Assembly (NCBI GenBank): GCA_036245525.1
Contig: BTPG01000003.1
Span: 135,778,873 to 135,842,872, forward strand
Length of the DNA stretch: 64,000 nt
From: Semisulcospira habei
Taxonomy: Eukaryota; Mollusca; Gastropoda; Semisulcospiridae
Direction of reading: 5' to 3'
Shown: one piece after another, positions 41,150-50,635 of the stretch
Numbering within the stretch: the stretch's first letter is position 1
Layout of the letters: every line of letters starts with the position of its first letter
The notes under the pieces: generated by a model
What the model saw: the letters and a program-made list of their open reading frames with translations, nothing else
The model's database searches: none
Told to the model about the DNA's origin: nothing
Program-made: the position numbers and the translations under genes

Positions 41150-41309
41150 AGTTGGAGCGGTTCGTCTTGGGGCTGAAACAAGTCGCAGTCCGTCTTGACA
41201 GTCCGAGGAATTGAATGAACACGGATCAGCGGGTTACACTGATACTAGCTGCTCGAGACGGCACTTTTTCTTTCTTTTGGTTGCAATGCCTCTCAAGTTT
41301 GAGAACAAC

Positions 41310-41465
41310 CCAATGGCGAGAGAAACACGCTTAGAAAAGACAAATACAATTTGTACATTTTCGTACACGTACTTGTCTTTTCTAAGCGTATTTCTTTCTT
41401 CGGTGGGTTGTTCTATGCATTTTACACGCGAGGCAGTCACCTTTTGGGTCAGATTTCGTCGCTCA
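41310..41465. repeat. family H hairpin with 3' extension
   Basis: AAACACGCTTAGAAAAGACA and TGTCTTTTCTAAGCGTATTT around ATTTGTACATTTTCGTACACG. The tail GTTCTATGCATTTTACACGC, CACCTTTTGGGTCAGATTTC is shared with 19.9 kb. Confidence 0.85.
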
Positions 41466-41606
41466 AGGTTGAGCTGTGTCAAGCTGTTGGTCCTCGGACT
41501 AACGACGTGGCAGGTTCTTATTGAGAGCTTGGCAGGGAGATAGTCTCAAGGTCAGGAAAGGGCCCATCCAATCACGAGAACATGAAAATGTCCCGGTTGT
41601 TAAAAT

Positions 41607-41672
41607 TGTGCGCTGGTCTGTGAGTTTGGAGCTTAAACCAACTGTAAGGGCCAAAATCACAGACAGTCACTC
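41607..41672. repeat. family D hairpin, diverged centre
   Basis: GTGCGCTGGTCTGTGAGTTT and CCAAAATCACAGACAGTCAC. Confidence 0.75.
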
Positions 41673-41788
41673 ATAATGAGGGACACAGTTCTGTCCAGTG
41701 GGATGAAATTTTATTGAAAGAGAGCCAGACGGGGATGGGAGGGTACCCGGGGTGCCTTAGTGGTTTCATCCTTCACGTTCTTTTACCT

Positions 41789-41877
41789 TTAACCCTTTGG
41801 CTGTCAGTAGCGGTTTGTGTCGCGATGATTCCTGCAGGAATCATCGCGACACAAACCGCTACTGACAGCCAAAGGGT
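41789..41877. mobile_element. family C hairpin, near-perfect palindrome
   Basis: TTAACCCTTTGGCTGTCAGT, AGCGGTTTGTGTCGCGATGA, TTCC, TGCA, then the exact mirror to ACTGACAGCCAAAGGGT. TTTGTGTCGCGA/TCGCGACACAAA differs from the TTTTTATCGCG type on both arms. Confidence 0.95.
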
Positions 41878-42154
41878 GGTGTTGAACTCCCGACACAGAA
41901 CTGTTTTCTTGGCAGGAGTTTGTGAAGAAGTTTTTCTATGAAAATTGGCTAAGCAAAAAAAAAAACAAACAAACAACAAACGGTCGAAATAAGCGATTTA
42001 TAGAAATCGCTACTGACAGCCAAAAGGGTGGTGTTAAACTTCCGACACAGAGCTGTTTTCTTGGCAGGAGGTTGTGAAGAAGTTTTTCTATGAATAGGCT
42101 AAGCAACAAAAAAAAAAAAAAGAAAAGAAAAGAAAAAATACAAAAAGTCGAAAT
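41862..42154. repeat. tandem duplication containing a family C right arm
   Basis: CTACTGACAGCCAAAGGGTG at 41862 and the near-identical CTACTGACAGCCAAAAGGGT at 42010 each begin a block with CCGACACAGA, TGTTTTCTTGGCAGGAG, GAAGAAGTTTTTCTATGAA, GGCTAAGCAA and an A-rich run. Unit length about 148 bp. Confidence 0.88.
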
Positions 42155-42292
42155 GTCTGCAATACAAATGACCTTGGCTGCTTCTTGCTCTACAGTGTCC
42201 ACTGATGTAGTCTTAAATTTTGCGCAATTTACCTCTTGACTGATTTAATGTCGTTGTCGGGTCAAAGGAGTGATCAACCTGTCTCGCTGCAT

Positions 42293-42383
42293 TTAACTCT
42301 TTGGCTGTCGTCGCGCTTTTTTGTCGCGATGGTTCCTGTAGGAATCATCGCGACAGAAAGCGCTTCGACAGTCAAAGGGTTAA
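42293..42383. mobile_element. family C hairpin with TTAA at both ends
   Basis: TTAACTCTTTGGCTGTCGTC to GACAGTCAAAGGGTTAA; TGTCGCGATGGTTCC/GGAATCATCGCGACA stem with one mismatch. Confidence 0.9.
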
Positions 42384-42384
42384 C

Positions 42385-42985
42385 CTAATCCGCATTCGGA
42401 TACTCGGCATATCTCGGAGGAGTTTAAATTGCTTGTAATTTTTATTTTATTTTAGCTGTAAGGTTCAATTGATCAGTTTGTTTAAGCAACGAAAGGTATA
42501 ATGGGTCGTTTTAAACGCAGGGTCGAAAGCTGCAGAGGAGATACATAAGGATTTTCATTTTTCACCCAAACACAGGAAGTCTTAAGTTTATTTTCGCGTT
42601 TTGCAAAACGTGGTTTATGGTATTTGTCTTGGATCCACGTCAGTCAGAATCCACGAGTGAGAGAAGGCGCGTGTTGATCCTGCGTTATTTCTAGAGTATT
42701 AGCCAGCTTGTGGGATGTCTGCCAAGGTGTGCAGGGTTTGTCTTGCCTCGTGCATGTCTCACAAATTTACACCCTCTTCACCTGCCTCCTCTGTTAAAGC
42801 GATACGCTTCATGACTTTGATTGCTGAAGTCACCGATACAACGGGTTATCAGTCTTGTCTTGCCTCAGCTCCGAGTATAAGGTCCTCGGGCCCACTGCGG
42901 CCGTCGTGGGCCCGAAGACGTTTTGCTACTAGGGCTGACTTTTTGTGTTTATCTACCCTTCTTTTTACATTCATTTGAGTAGGAG
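42385..42985. other. no recognised gene
   Basis: Nothing recognised before the 31-bp array. Confidence 0.4.
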
Positions 42986-42988
42986 GCA

Positions 42989-43775
42989 CACGTACCGAGC
43001 GTATGGGAAGGCACTCTTCAGCGTACAGAGCGTATCGGAAGGAACTCTTCAGCGTACAGAGCGTATCGGAAGGAACTCTTCAGCGTACAGAGCGTATCGG
43101 AAGGAAATCTTCAGCGTACAGAGCGTATCGGAAGGAACTCTTCAGCGTACAGAGCGTATCGGAAGGAACTCTTCAGCGTACAGAGCGTATCGGAAGGAAC
43201 TCTTCAGCGTACAGAGCGTATCGGAAGGAACTCTTCCGCGTACAGAGCGTATCGGAAGGAACTCTTCAGCGTACAGAGCGTATCGGAAGGAACTCTTCAG
43301 CGTACAGAGCGTATCGGAAGGAACTCTTCAGCGTACAGAGCGTATCGGAAGGAACTCTTCAGCGTACAGAGCGTATCGGAAGGAACTCTTCAGCGTACAG
43401 AGCGTATCGGAAGGAACTCTTCAGCGTACAGAGCGTATCGGAAGGAACTCTTCAGCGTACAGAGCGTATCGGAAGGAACTCTTCAGCGTACCAGGGCGTA
43501 TCGGAAGGAACTCTTCAGCGTACCAGGGCGTATCGGAAGGAACTCTTCAGCGTACAGAGCGTATCGGAAGGAACTCTTCAGCGTACAGAGCGTATCGGAA
43601 GGAACTCGTCAGCCTACAGAGCGTATCGGAAGGAACTCGTCAGCGTACATAGCGTATCGGAAGGAACTCGTCAGCGTACATAGCGTATCGGAAGGAACTC
43701 GTCAGCGTACAGAGGTTATCGGAAGGAACTCTTTAGCGTACAGAGCGTATCGGAAGAAACTCTTCAGCGTACAGA
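42989..43775. repeat. 31-bp tandem array, about 25 copies
   Basis: Consensus unit GCGTACAGAGCGTATCGGAA followed by GGAACTCTTCA, highly uniform in the middle and drifting at the 3' edge (CTCGTCA variants from about 43607; ACCAGGGCG variants at 43490 and 43522). The unit is not a multiple of 3 and lacks plus-strand stops, so it gives long overlapping plus-strand frames with a 31-residue period. Treated as a minisatellite, not a gene. Confidence 0.95.
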
Positions 43776-43830
43776 GGAAAAAAAAAGCCGAGAAGACATT
43801 CAATCTTGCTAGTTTTGGTATCCTTTTCCA

Positions 43831-43966
43831 TTAGCTCATTCAGCCCCGACACACCGCAGCAAGACATGGATCGAGGTCGATCTGTCTCTAGGATTGTAAT
43901 ACAGTCCTTCAGAAGGCAACTTCAAAAATCTGGGGATTTCGGTCCTGGAGCACAACGAGTAAGACA
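43831..43966. mobile_element. family K element with the central palindrome deleted
   Basis: TTAGCTCATTCAGCCCCGAC, ACACCGCAGCAAGACATGGA, TCGAGGTCGATCTGTCTC, and the K right block CAACTTCAAAAATCTGGGGA, ending GAGCACAACGAGTAAG. Confidence 0.75.
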
Positions 43967-44075
43967 TACTGGGAACATTTTCAGTCAAAGGAGGTACTGC
44001 GAACTTGTTAACCCTTCACTTCCCGGGGTAGGTTGCTTTAATGTACGTTGCGGAACTGCATCGACTGTTAAAGTG

Positions 44076-44151
44076 TTTGCTGGTTTGTTATTTGGAACTT
44101 TACGGCGTGGGATCCTCACGAGCCGCTGGCGAGGATCTCTGTCTCTTGCAA
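44076..44151. repeat. chimera of a family D left arm and a family A hairpin
   Basis: TGCTGGTTTGTTATTTGGAA, CTTTACGGCG (D left arm) runs directly into TGGGATCCTCACGAGCCG, CTGGCGAGGATCTCTGTCTC, TTGC (A, shortened centre). Confidence 0.65.
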
Positions 44152-44554
44152 TTGGATCGTGTTCGGTGTTTTTCGGCAGTGAAGGCGTATAGGCAATCAC
44201 TACTTTCTCAGCTATAAGTGCGGTTGATGACAAACGCTACCTTGATAGTTTGAAGGTGGTGCCGGCTGTCATAGGCTGAGGGAGCTACCAAACCAATCAT
44301 GCACTTGTTTTGAGCTGTCATAATCGATCCATCCCCCGCGCTCGTTGCTGGAAGGGAAAGTGGCGTTTCGGGTTCGGGCCAGAACTGGGAGAAAAATGAA
44401 TGCATTTCTGGAGTTATTTTTAGAATGACGATTGTGTGTATACATGTTGCACATATTTTCCCAACCTAACCTGCGTTTCACCCCGAAGCATATTACTTAG
44501 TACATGTAGTATCCCCGATTTCACCTGGCTTATATCAACTATTAGTTTTACAAA

Positions 44555-44592
44555 TTCATCCCCCCCCCCCCCACACACACACACACACTCTC
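44555..44592. repeat. C-tract and short (CA)n
   Basis: Poly-C followed by CACACACA. Confidence 0.95.
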
Positions 44593-44601
44593 ACCCCTTC
44601 A

Positions 44602-44667
44602 GCAAGAGGCATATATTCTCATGAGCCCCCGCAAATGCGGGGGCTCATGAGAATCTATGCCTCTTGT
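44602..44667. repeat. family A hairpin, mixed subtype
   Basis: GCAAGAGGCATATATTCTCA and TGAGAATCTATGCCTCTTG; ATTCTC/GAGAAT combined with CCCCCGC/GCGGGGG, a recombinant-like combination with both arms agreeing. Confidence 0.96.
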
Positions 44668-44842
44668 TGCTTGATTCGCTCGGATGTACCAGCGACTATT
44701 TTAGTGACAGAAGAAGTTAGTTTGTATTGCTTGGTTTTCTTCGTTCATCAGAAAGTCGTTTCCCCAGGGTGTGTGCATACTGCGCAGTGTGTGTATACAA
44801 ACAATAGCTATCTCCTCCGAGTCCAGTGTCACGGGTGGGTGA

Positions 44843-44940
44843 TAGATCGACCAGTGCAACTCAAGGATAGTGCCTGTTGCGCTTGGCGCTGTCATGGACA
44901 CAGATCCTCGTGAGCTCTCAGCAATGTGAGGGGGGGTCGT
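44843..44940. repeat. family B arm fused to a family A remnant
   Basis: GATCGACCAGTGCAACTCAA, GGATAGTGCC and CGCTTGGCGC (B left arm), followed by CATGGACACAGATCCTCGTG, AGCTC (A) with a decayed right side. Confidence 0.5.
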
Positions 44941-44954
44941 GAGAGAGCCAGCTC

Positions 44955-45052
44955 TGCCATGCTAGTTCAGTTTAGTTCAGTTCCGGTAAAATGGGATCGC
45001 TGGGCTCGGAAAGGCCCACGCGCGCTCCACCACACCCGTCAGAGGTCTTACT
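44955..45052 (-). mobile_element. dispersed retroposon-tail-like fragment
   Basis: TTCAGTTTAGTTCAGTTCCG, TCGCTGGGCTCGGAAAGGCC and CGCGCTCCACCACACC match 59859-59950 (TTCAGTTCAGTCAAGATGAG, CGCGCTCCACGCCATTCC). The repeated TTCAG edge suggests a 3' tail read on the minus strand. Confidence 0.5.
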
Positions 45053-45053
45053 G

Positions 45054-45160
45054 CAAACAGTAAGTCCAATTTGTTTTCCTAAAAGCGAGATTTTGATTGT
45101 AATACATTGAAAATGTCGCTTTTCACAAATATTAACTCACTGTCTTTTGTTTTTCTTAGT
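45054..45160. repeat. family E hairpin
   Basis: CTAAAAGCGAGATTTTGATT and CATTGAAAATGTCGCTTTTC; centre GTAATA; outer ACAGTAAGTCC and AACTCACTGTC. Confidence 0.8.
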
Positions 45161-45169
45161 GCACAATAC

Positions 45170-45576
45170 CTCTTGATTCATCATAAGCGAAAGTGCTTTC
45201 GAAAAATCTAAATACTGTGTCGTTAATATCTGGTCTTGGTTGTTGTTTTATTAGAAGAGTCTAAATTTTGAGACTGACGATTTTGACTGTAGAATTCAAA
45301 GGTGTATACACACTGTGTCCACACAGAGCTAGTATTTGCGGTGTTTCAGACGATTCAAAACATTTGTCTGTGGACTGGAAATGGGTCTAAACAGAAAGAG
45401 ACGTTTTGGAGGTCGATAGCATCTTTTCACTCCTCGCATCCCCTGCCCACAGTTTAATAGTGTCATTCCTAGGCGCAAACAAACTGGCGTGCTTGCTTTC
45501 TGAGTCATTTGGCGTCTTGCACGGTCACAGACTTAGTATGAATGTGTGCCTCAGTTTGAGGATGTACATCCGTCAG
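45170..45576. other. no recognised gene
   Basis: Nothing recognised. Confidence 0.4.
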
Positions 45577-45641
45577 GCAAGTGGCAAAGATTCTCATGAG
45601 CCCCTGCTTTGTAGGGGCTCATGAGAATCTGTGCCTCTTGC
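45577..45641. repeat. family A hairpin
   Basis: GCAAGTGGCAAAGATTCTCA and TGAGAATCTGTGCCTCTTGC; inner GAGCCCCTGC/GTAGGGGCTC. Confidence 0.93.
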
Positions 45642-45952
45642 AGATGGAAAAACGTTGGCTGAGAGACTGCAGAAAAAAAAACATGTTTTCGTAACTATAG
45701 GTCTGATAGAAAGGGCACCATTTCAGCCCCTTCTGCCTGAGAAACACATTCATAAACGACGCCAAGAAAAGGCAGGCTTTAGGAGCTAATTAGGATCTGT
45801 GCTTGTTTAAGGTAAAAGGTATCGGTTGAAAGAGTGTATTTTCGTCGAGATGGGAACAGGTGCCTTTATATACTCCAGGCGGGGCTTTGGGGGGGGCGAT
45901 TAATTTTCCGAAAATTTTTTTCCTGATATATATACCAAGCAGCTGAGAAGTA

Positions 45953-45988
45953 ATAGTGCTAGTCTGTGAAATCTCAGACTAGCGTACA
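45953..45988. repeat. family D derivative, centre deleted
   Basis: AGTGCTAGTCTGTGA, AATC, TCAGACTAGCGTACAC: D-type outer arms with CTAGTCTG/CAGACTAG changed on both sides and the GGACCTTACGG core lost. Confidence 0.65.
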
Positions 45989-45999
45989 CTGGTCTCCTC

Positions 46000-46442
46000 A
46001 GAGCAAAAAAGTAAGTGCGGTGCAGACAACCGCTCCAAAGTGCGCACATGTGCATTTTTTTTTTTTTTTCAGCTTTCCGCTAACACGTAATTCTGTTTTA
46101 AACACTCGATAGACTTATCACCGTAGGCGTAGATTACACTACACGCGTACACAACACCCCGCACTTTTCTTGTCTATAGAACTCTACACAAAGTTTGGCT
46201 GTCCAGAAACGTAGAGCTTGTACCGCAGCTAAAAAAAACCCAGCTTTCTTGGCCACGCGGCAAGGGGCATAACGTCCCACGACGATCCATGCCTTTTCCA
46301 GGTAGCTGGCACTGCGTTTGCTGAAGAGTATATCATTGAATCTGACGTGAAAGAGGCTTTCCAATTGCTTCTCTCGTCTGATATCACTTTTGCTTCCAGA
46401 GTCAAATTGTTTGCAATTTTTATCACATTCAGTGCAACATAT
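46000..46442. other. no recognised gene
   Basis: Poly-T at 46057-46069. Nothing recognised. Confidence 0.4.
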
Positions 46443-46506
46443 ACGAGTCATAGATCGTTATGAGCCCTCGCGACTGCGGGGGCTCATGAGGATCTATGCC
46501 TCTTGC
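46443..46506. repeat. family A hairpin
   Basis: CGAGTCATAGATCGTTATGA and ATGAGGATCTATGCCTCTTG; inner CCCTCGC/GCGGGGG. Confidence 0.88.
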
Positions 46507-46684
46507 TGACATCACTTCAGTTGTATCCATTTCCCTAGTGCTCGCTTACGTTGAATTAACAAAGATTTCAGAAACAAAATTTGCTGTAACTGGCGTTGTA
46601 AGGGTTAAAATGAAATTAACCGTTTAATAGCTGATGTTGAAATGCAGATTGTCTTGTTTCTTGGGTTGTTTTTTTTTATTTGCG

Positions 46685-46811
46685 TTGGGAAGGTTGGGGT
46701 GCGGGGAGGGGGGGGGGGCTTGATTTATTACTACAATGATGTTTTGGGTTGGGAAGGTTGGGGTGCGGGGAGGGGGGGGGGGCTTGATTTATTACTACAA
46801 TGATGTTTTGG
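46685..46811. repeat. tandem duplication of a 63-bp unit
   Basis: Two near-identical units: GTTGGGAAGGTTGGGGTGCG, a G-run, GCTTGATTTATTACTACAAT, GATGTTTTGG. Confidence 0.95.
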
Positions 46812-46892
46812 GTTGGAGCAGTGTTCTAGCCGTTTTGCCCCTTCGCCATTTCGACCAGTCACTACTAGCCATTGAGCTGTTTCAATCAGCAG

Positions 46893-47486
46893 TTACTTAC
46901 TTACTTACTTACTTACGCCTGTCACCCCTACCCGAGTATAGGCCGTCGATGAGAGACCTCCAGCGACTCCTGTCCTGTGCTTCTCCTTCTATTTTACTCC
47001 AGGTGGTTCCCAGTCTCTTGATATCTGCTTGGAGGTCTCGACGCCAGGAGTTCCTCGGCCTACCTCTTTTCCGCTTTCCCTGGGGGTTCCATGACAATGC
47101 ATGCCTAGTGATACTGGAAGCTGGCTTTCTCAGACTGTGACCAATCCATCCCCATCTTCTTCGCCCAATTTCATTCTCTGCTGTTATCTGCTCTGTTCTA
47201 TCCCAGAGTCTGACGTTGCTGATCTTCTCTGGCCAGTGGATTTTCAAAATTCTTCTAAGGCAACTGTTTATGAAGATCTGTACTCTGTTGACTGTGGTTT
47301 TTGTCAATCTCCAAGTCTCTGCTCCATATAGGAGAACTGCTTTTACGTTGGAGTTGAAAATCCGGACTTTCGTGTGTTGTGACAGCTCTCTGGAACTCCA
47401 CACTTTTTTCAACTGGAGAAAGGCTGCTCTGGCTTTACCGATTCGTGCTCTAACGTCTGCATCAGTGCCGCCTTTTGTGTCTATGA
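46893..47486 (-). mobile_element. 5'-truncated RTE-like copy
   Basis: Over 590 bp it matches the 3' end of the element at 14038-17329, including the (TTAC)n tail. TTTCAATCAGCAG (46880-46892) and TTTCAGTCAGCAG (47487-47499) form a 13-bp target-site duplication with one mismatch. Truncation falls in the C-terminal part of the protein, after the RT core. Confidence 0.92.
46909..47486 (-). pseudogene. C-terminal fragment of the RTE-like RT protein
   Basis: Corresponds to about residues 817-1004 of the full-length protein (ELSQHTKVRIFNSNVKAVLL, RRRWGWIGHSLRKP, KRKRGRPRNSWRRDL). The frame is open to the stop with scattered substitutions, but endonuclease and RT catalytic parts are absent and there is no start, so it is a dead fragment. 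Confidence 0.88.
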
Positions 47487-47499
47487 TTTCAGTCAGCAG

Positions 47500-47585
47500 T
47501 GCTCACCCTTTTGTCGAATGGTGCCAGGCGGATCAAGCACTACCTTGAGTAGTCAGATTGACAGTCGATCTATCTGGAGCAGTTG
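47500..47585. repeat. family B remnant
   Basis: ATGGTGCCAGGCGGATCAAG, CACTACCTTGAGTAGTCAGA and CAGTCGATCTATCTGGAG are B-like arm segments. Confidence 0.35.
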
Positions 47586-47713
47586 GCCCTAGAAGACAGC
47601 AAGAGAAATAAGCAGAGAAAACGAGGTCTGAATGAAGTTCTTGTGTTCTTATCAAGTCCATCGGAATCTGTACAGACCTGCAATGGAGGATCAATTGAAC
47701 CTATCTTTCTGTG

Positions 47714-47777
47714 TAAAGAGACATAGATTCTCATGAGCCCCTGCGACTGCAGGGGCTCATAAGAATCAGTCTCTTGC
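47714..47777. repeat. family A hairpin
   Basis: TAAAGAGACATAGATTCTCA and AAGAATCAGTCTCTTGC; the inner GAGCCCCTGC/GCAGGGGCTC is perfect. Confidence 0.9.
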
Positions 47778-47969
47778 AGATGGAAATCGCAAATGAGGAA
47801 GTGTGTTTAGATTTTGTCTGTCGAGTCTTACATTTTCTGTTTCGTTGCCCAGCAACCGTCGACCTTTTTACCGATTTCTGAATTGAAAAAGAACCCCTTG
47901 TTTGCGAGTGTTGAAGGGAAAATTACCGTTGTTGCTCGAGATATTTTTCGTATTATTATTTTTCTTTTC

Positions 47970-48063
47970 TTCCAAGAATGCACACACACGATGCACATAC
48001 AACTGACAACAGAATCAACGCATTCTTGGAAGAACCGGAAAATTCTGATTCTTCCAAGAATGC
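47970..48063. repeat. isolated inverted repeat
   Basis: TTTCTTCCAAGAATGC at 47970 and GCATTCTTGGAAGAA at 48020 are inverted copies; a further direct copy ATTCTTCCAAGAATGC follows at 48048. Confidence 0.75.
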
Positions 48064-48190
48064 TTTGTTAGTTGTGTGTGTATTAGTTGTGTCGCTTCCT
48101 TAATATTTCGTCTTAACTCATATGTCACTAGTAGTTTTCTATGTGGGGTGGCTCTTGTTTCACTGGAAACGACTCGTGATCTGTAGAGCA

Positions 48191-48253
48191 CAGCGTGTGC
48201 TGGCGAGTGTTTTTGTTGGCCGTAAAGTCCAGAATCACATACCAGGACTTGTG
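48191..48253. repeat. family D hairpin, decayed left arm
   Basis: CGTGTGCTGGCGAGTGTTTT and GGCCGTAAAGTCCAGAATCA, CATACCAGGAC. Confidence 0.6.
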
Positions 48254-48414
48254 TATTGAGAATGTGAGGGATTCGTCATATTCAGACGGGTCACTTTGGA
48301 TAAATTATAAACGGCGTCAAATCTGAACACCCCCCCCCCCCTCCCCTCCCTTCCCTTCCCTTCTCTTCCTTGGTTTGTTATGTATCTTTCAACCCCACCG
48401 CCTATTCCTTCACC

Positions 48415-48482
48415 CACACTGGTTTTCTCCCTCGATTCACTGCGCGGAGCGCAGCGAATCGAAGGAGACAACCCCAGTGTGT
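48415..48482. repeat. family F hairpin
   Basis: CACACTGGTTTTCTCCCTCG, ATTCACTGCGC and GCGCAGCGAATCGAAGGAGA, CAACCCCAGTGTG. Confidence 0.88.
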
Positions 48483-48798
48483 CCATCCCCCTCACAACCA
48501 CCCCTCCAAACGAAAAGAATCATCGTTGATAACTCAAATTTCGGCGAAACGGGCAGGTGGTGACTGATTCCCAATTACAGTTTCTTCCTCCTTGTCGTCA
48601 GCAGTTCGATACGCCAGTCCTTAATGTTTCCTGACAGGGCTGTTTATTTTCACGGTCACAGTTTCAACCCGCCCCCCCCCCCCCCCTCCTCCGTTAGAGG
48701 GGCAAATATAAGGCAAGGGAATAAGGCAAGAAGGTGCATTGCGTTCATGAAAGTGTAGTGACAGATCTGAAGAAGTAAATTGCTTTCTCGCATCACAA

Positions 48799-48846
48799 CT
48801 GGTGGTCTCCCTCGATTCACTACAGCTGGAGACAACCAGTGTGAAC
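48799..48846. repeat. family F hairpin, right arm shortened
   Basis: AACTGGTGGTCTCCCTCGAT, TCACTACAGC, then TGGAGACAACCAGTGTG; part of the right inner arm is missing. Confidence 0.75.
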
Positions 48847-48902
48847 ACTATTTTGAGAAGGGACTTGAGTAGAAGAGGCCTGATCCAAGTAAGCAGTCTA
48901 CA

Positions 48903-48930
48903 AGGGCTCATGTGGTTCTATGCCTTCTGC
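48903..48930. repeat. family A remnant, right arm
   Basis: AGGGCTCATGTGGTTCTATG, CCTTCTGC. Confidence 0.55.
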
Positions 48931-49031
48931 ATTTGGGAGCTGCTAATGTAACAAATGGTGTTTTTTTCCCACGCTGCTTGTCTGTGATCGCTGCAGTTTC
49001 GCTGCAGTCTAGTCGGATACGATAAGCAGAT

Positions 49032-49245
49032 TTAACCCATTCAGCCCTGACTCACTACAGCAGGAGATGGGTCGACCATGATAATTCAAGGGTAGTGCCA
49101 GATTAGCTTGGCGCCTGTCGGCGCCAAGCTAATCAGGCACTGCCCTTAAATTATCATGGTCGTTCCATCTCCTGCAACAGGTGCATAGTCGTTAGATGAC
49201 GCCTCCAAAATTTGGGAAATACGTGCGCCGGGCTGAATGAGTTAA
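49032..49245. mobile_element. family B TTAA element, complete, reverse orientation
   Basis: TTAACCCATTCAGCCCTGAC to CGGGCTGAATGAGTTAA, 214 bp. The asymmetric block lies on the right (GACGCCTCCAAAATTTGGGA), opposite to 8880-9093. Both termini carry CATTCAG/CTGAATG rather than CATTTAG/CTAAATG. Confidence 0.92.
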
Positions 49246-49296
49246 ATGTGTGAACGCCCTGGTACTGAAACATGCTTATGCATGCTGCTCTGTGTC

Positions 49297-49319
49297 AGCA
49301 AGAGACATAGAAGCTTGCC
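49297..49319. repeat. family A, left-arm stub
   Basis: TCAGCAAGAGACATAGAAGC, GCC; right arm absent. Confidence 0.55.
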
Positions 49320-49337
49320 GTTTTAGGTCCATTTCAA

Positions 49338-49560
49338 CACACACCGTCTCCCTCGATTCGCTGCAACGCAGCGAATCGAGGGAGACAGACAGTGTGTGTT
49401 GCAACGCAGCGAATCGAGGGAGACAGACAGTGTGTGTTGCAACGCAGCGAATCGAGGGAGACAGACAGTGTGTGCTGCAACGCAGCGAATCGAGGGAGAC
49501 AGACAGTGTGTGTTGCAACGCAGCGAATCGAGGGAGGCAACCAGTGTGGGTCCTACTTTA
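49338..49560. repeat. family F hairpin with its right arm expanded to five 38-bp units
   Basis: A single left arm ACACACACCGTCTCCCTCGA, TTCGCTGC, then units GCAACGCAGCGAATCGAGGG, AGACAGACAGTGTGTGTT at 49363, 49401, 49439, 49477 and 49515. The last ends AGGCAACCAGTGTGGG, the normal outer arm of family F. Confidence 0.95.
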
Positions 49561-49699
49561 CAAGTTGCATGGGCTCCGCGCATGTTGCAGACGAAAGAGC
49601 AGTAAATTTTGCTGCTTGATCTTGTGAGCTTCTTGTCTTTGGGCAACCATTCCCTAACTGTCCCCTCTGTTTAAGGAACACAGATTTAAATTTTTCCAA

Positions 49700-49765
49700 C
49701 AAGAAGTATAGAACCTCTTGAGCTCCTGCAACTTGCGGGGACCCATGAGGATCTATGATTCTTTC
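49700..49765. repeat. family A hairpin, diverged
   Basis: CAAGAAGTATAGAACCTCTT and ATGAGGATCTATGATTCTTT; inner CTCCTGCAACTTGCGGGG. Confidence 0.75.
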
Positions 49766-49957
49766 AGATGAAATGAATTTCGCCTTCTGTCTCGTCTGTT
49801 CGTCTTTTTTGGTTGCAACAACATGCCAAGTACGGAGAATGCTGGTCACGTCAAAGGCACTTGCTGTTAGAATTCAAATTGAAATGCAAAAATTGCTATC
49901 TTTCACGAGATTATGCGAGCCAGAGAGGTTTTATTTTTCTAATTTTTCATTTATATT

Positions 49958-50007
49958 TTAACCCTTTGGCTGACCTCGACAAAAAATAGCTGCCGACAGC
50001 CAAAGGG
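49958..50007. mobile_element. family C hairpin, centre deleted
   Basis: TTAACCCTTTGGCTGACCTC, GACAAAAAATAGCTGCCGAC, AGCCAAAGGG; the GATTCC centre is lost. Confidence 0.8.
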
Positions 50008-50009
50008 GT

Positions 50010-50635
50010 GCTTTTTTTTGTTGTTGTCCCAAATCTAACTAAGTTTGGCCAGACTTTAAAGAATAAAAAAAGCATACAATAAAGAAAAGATTGGATGATT
50101 AACAAAGTAGGAAAATGTGTCCATGTGTTTTTTTGTACTTGTACATTTTTTACATTTTCCCTTTTTTGTCGTTTTTAACCTTTTTTGTCGCAAGTTGTTT
50201 CCTTCGCTGGCGTCATGGGTTCCTTAAACTTCACAGGTTTCGAACAACTGTTTACGTCCGACCGATTCTTTGAGTTGATTTTTCACAGATAAACTCAACG
50301 CTCTAGAGCCACACAATCAGCCCATCAGAGCGTTCGCTTTTGTACCGGGATGGGGGGGGGGGGGGGGGGGGGGGAAGGTCACTGATTACTAATCAGTCAA
50401 GCAAATCAGAAAAAAAAAATGCGTCCTTTTTTCGGGTTATTAGCGTCCTTCTTTAAAGGGGTGATATCAGATAACACGAAGAACCCCTTGAAAAATGGAT
50501 CAGCCACTCGAATGAGCCAATCAGAAGCCTTCTTTCAATCACGTGCTTCAGACAATACTCAACACAAACGAACGAGCAAACCTTGCCTTGTCGCTACAAG
50601 TCTTCATCCAAAAGTCACCCGTCTGCGAGACATCT
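50010..50635. other. no recognised gene; poly-G tract
   Basis: Poly-G at 50352-50374. Nothing recognised otherwise. Confidence 0.5.

Noticed and set aside
42945..43683. Long open frames of 226-235 codons suggesting a repetitive protein or a CRISPR-like array
   Set aside because: Explained by a 31-bp tandem repeat with no plus-strand stop in any frame. Units are contiguous, with no unique spacers, so it is not CRISPR.
49363..49552. Regularly spaced repeats resembling CRISPR
   Set aside because: The 38-bp units are wholly repeated, derive from a hairpin arm, and the context is a eukaryotic genome.
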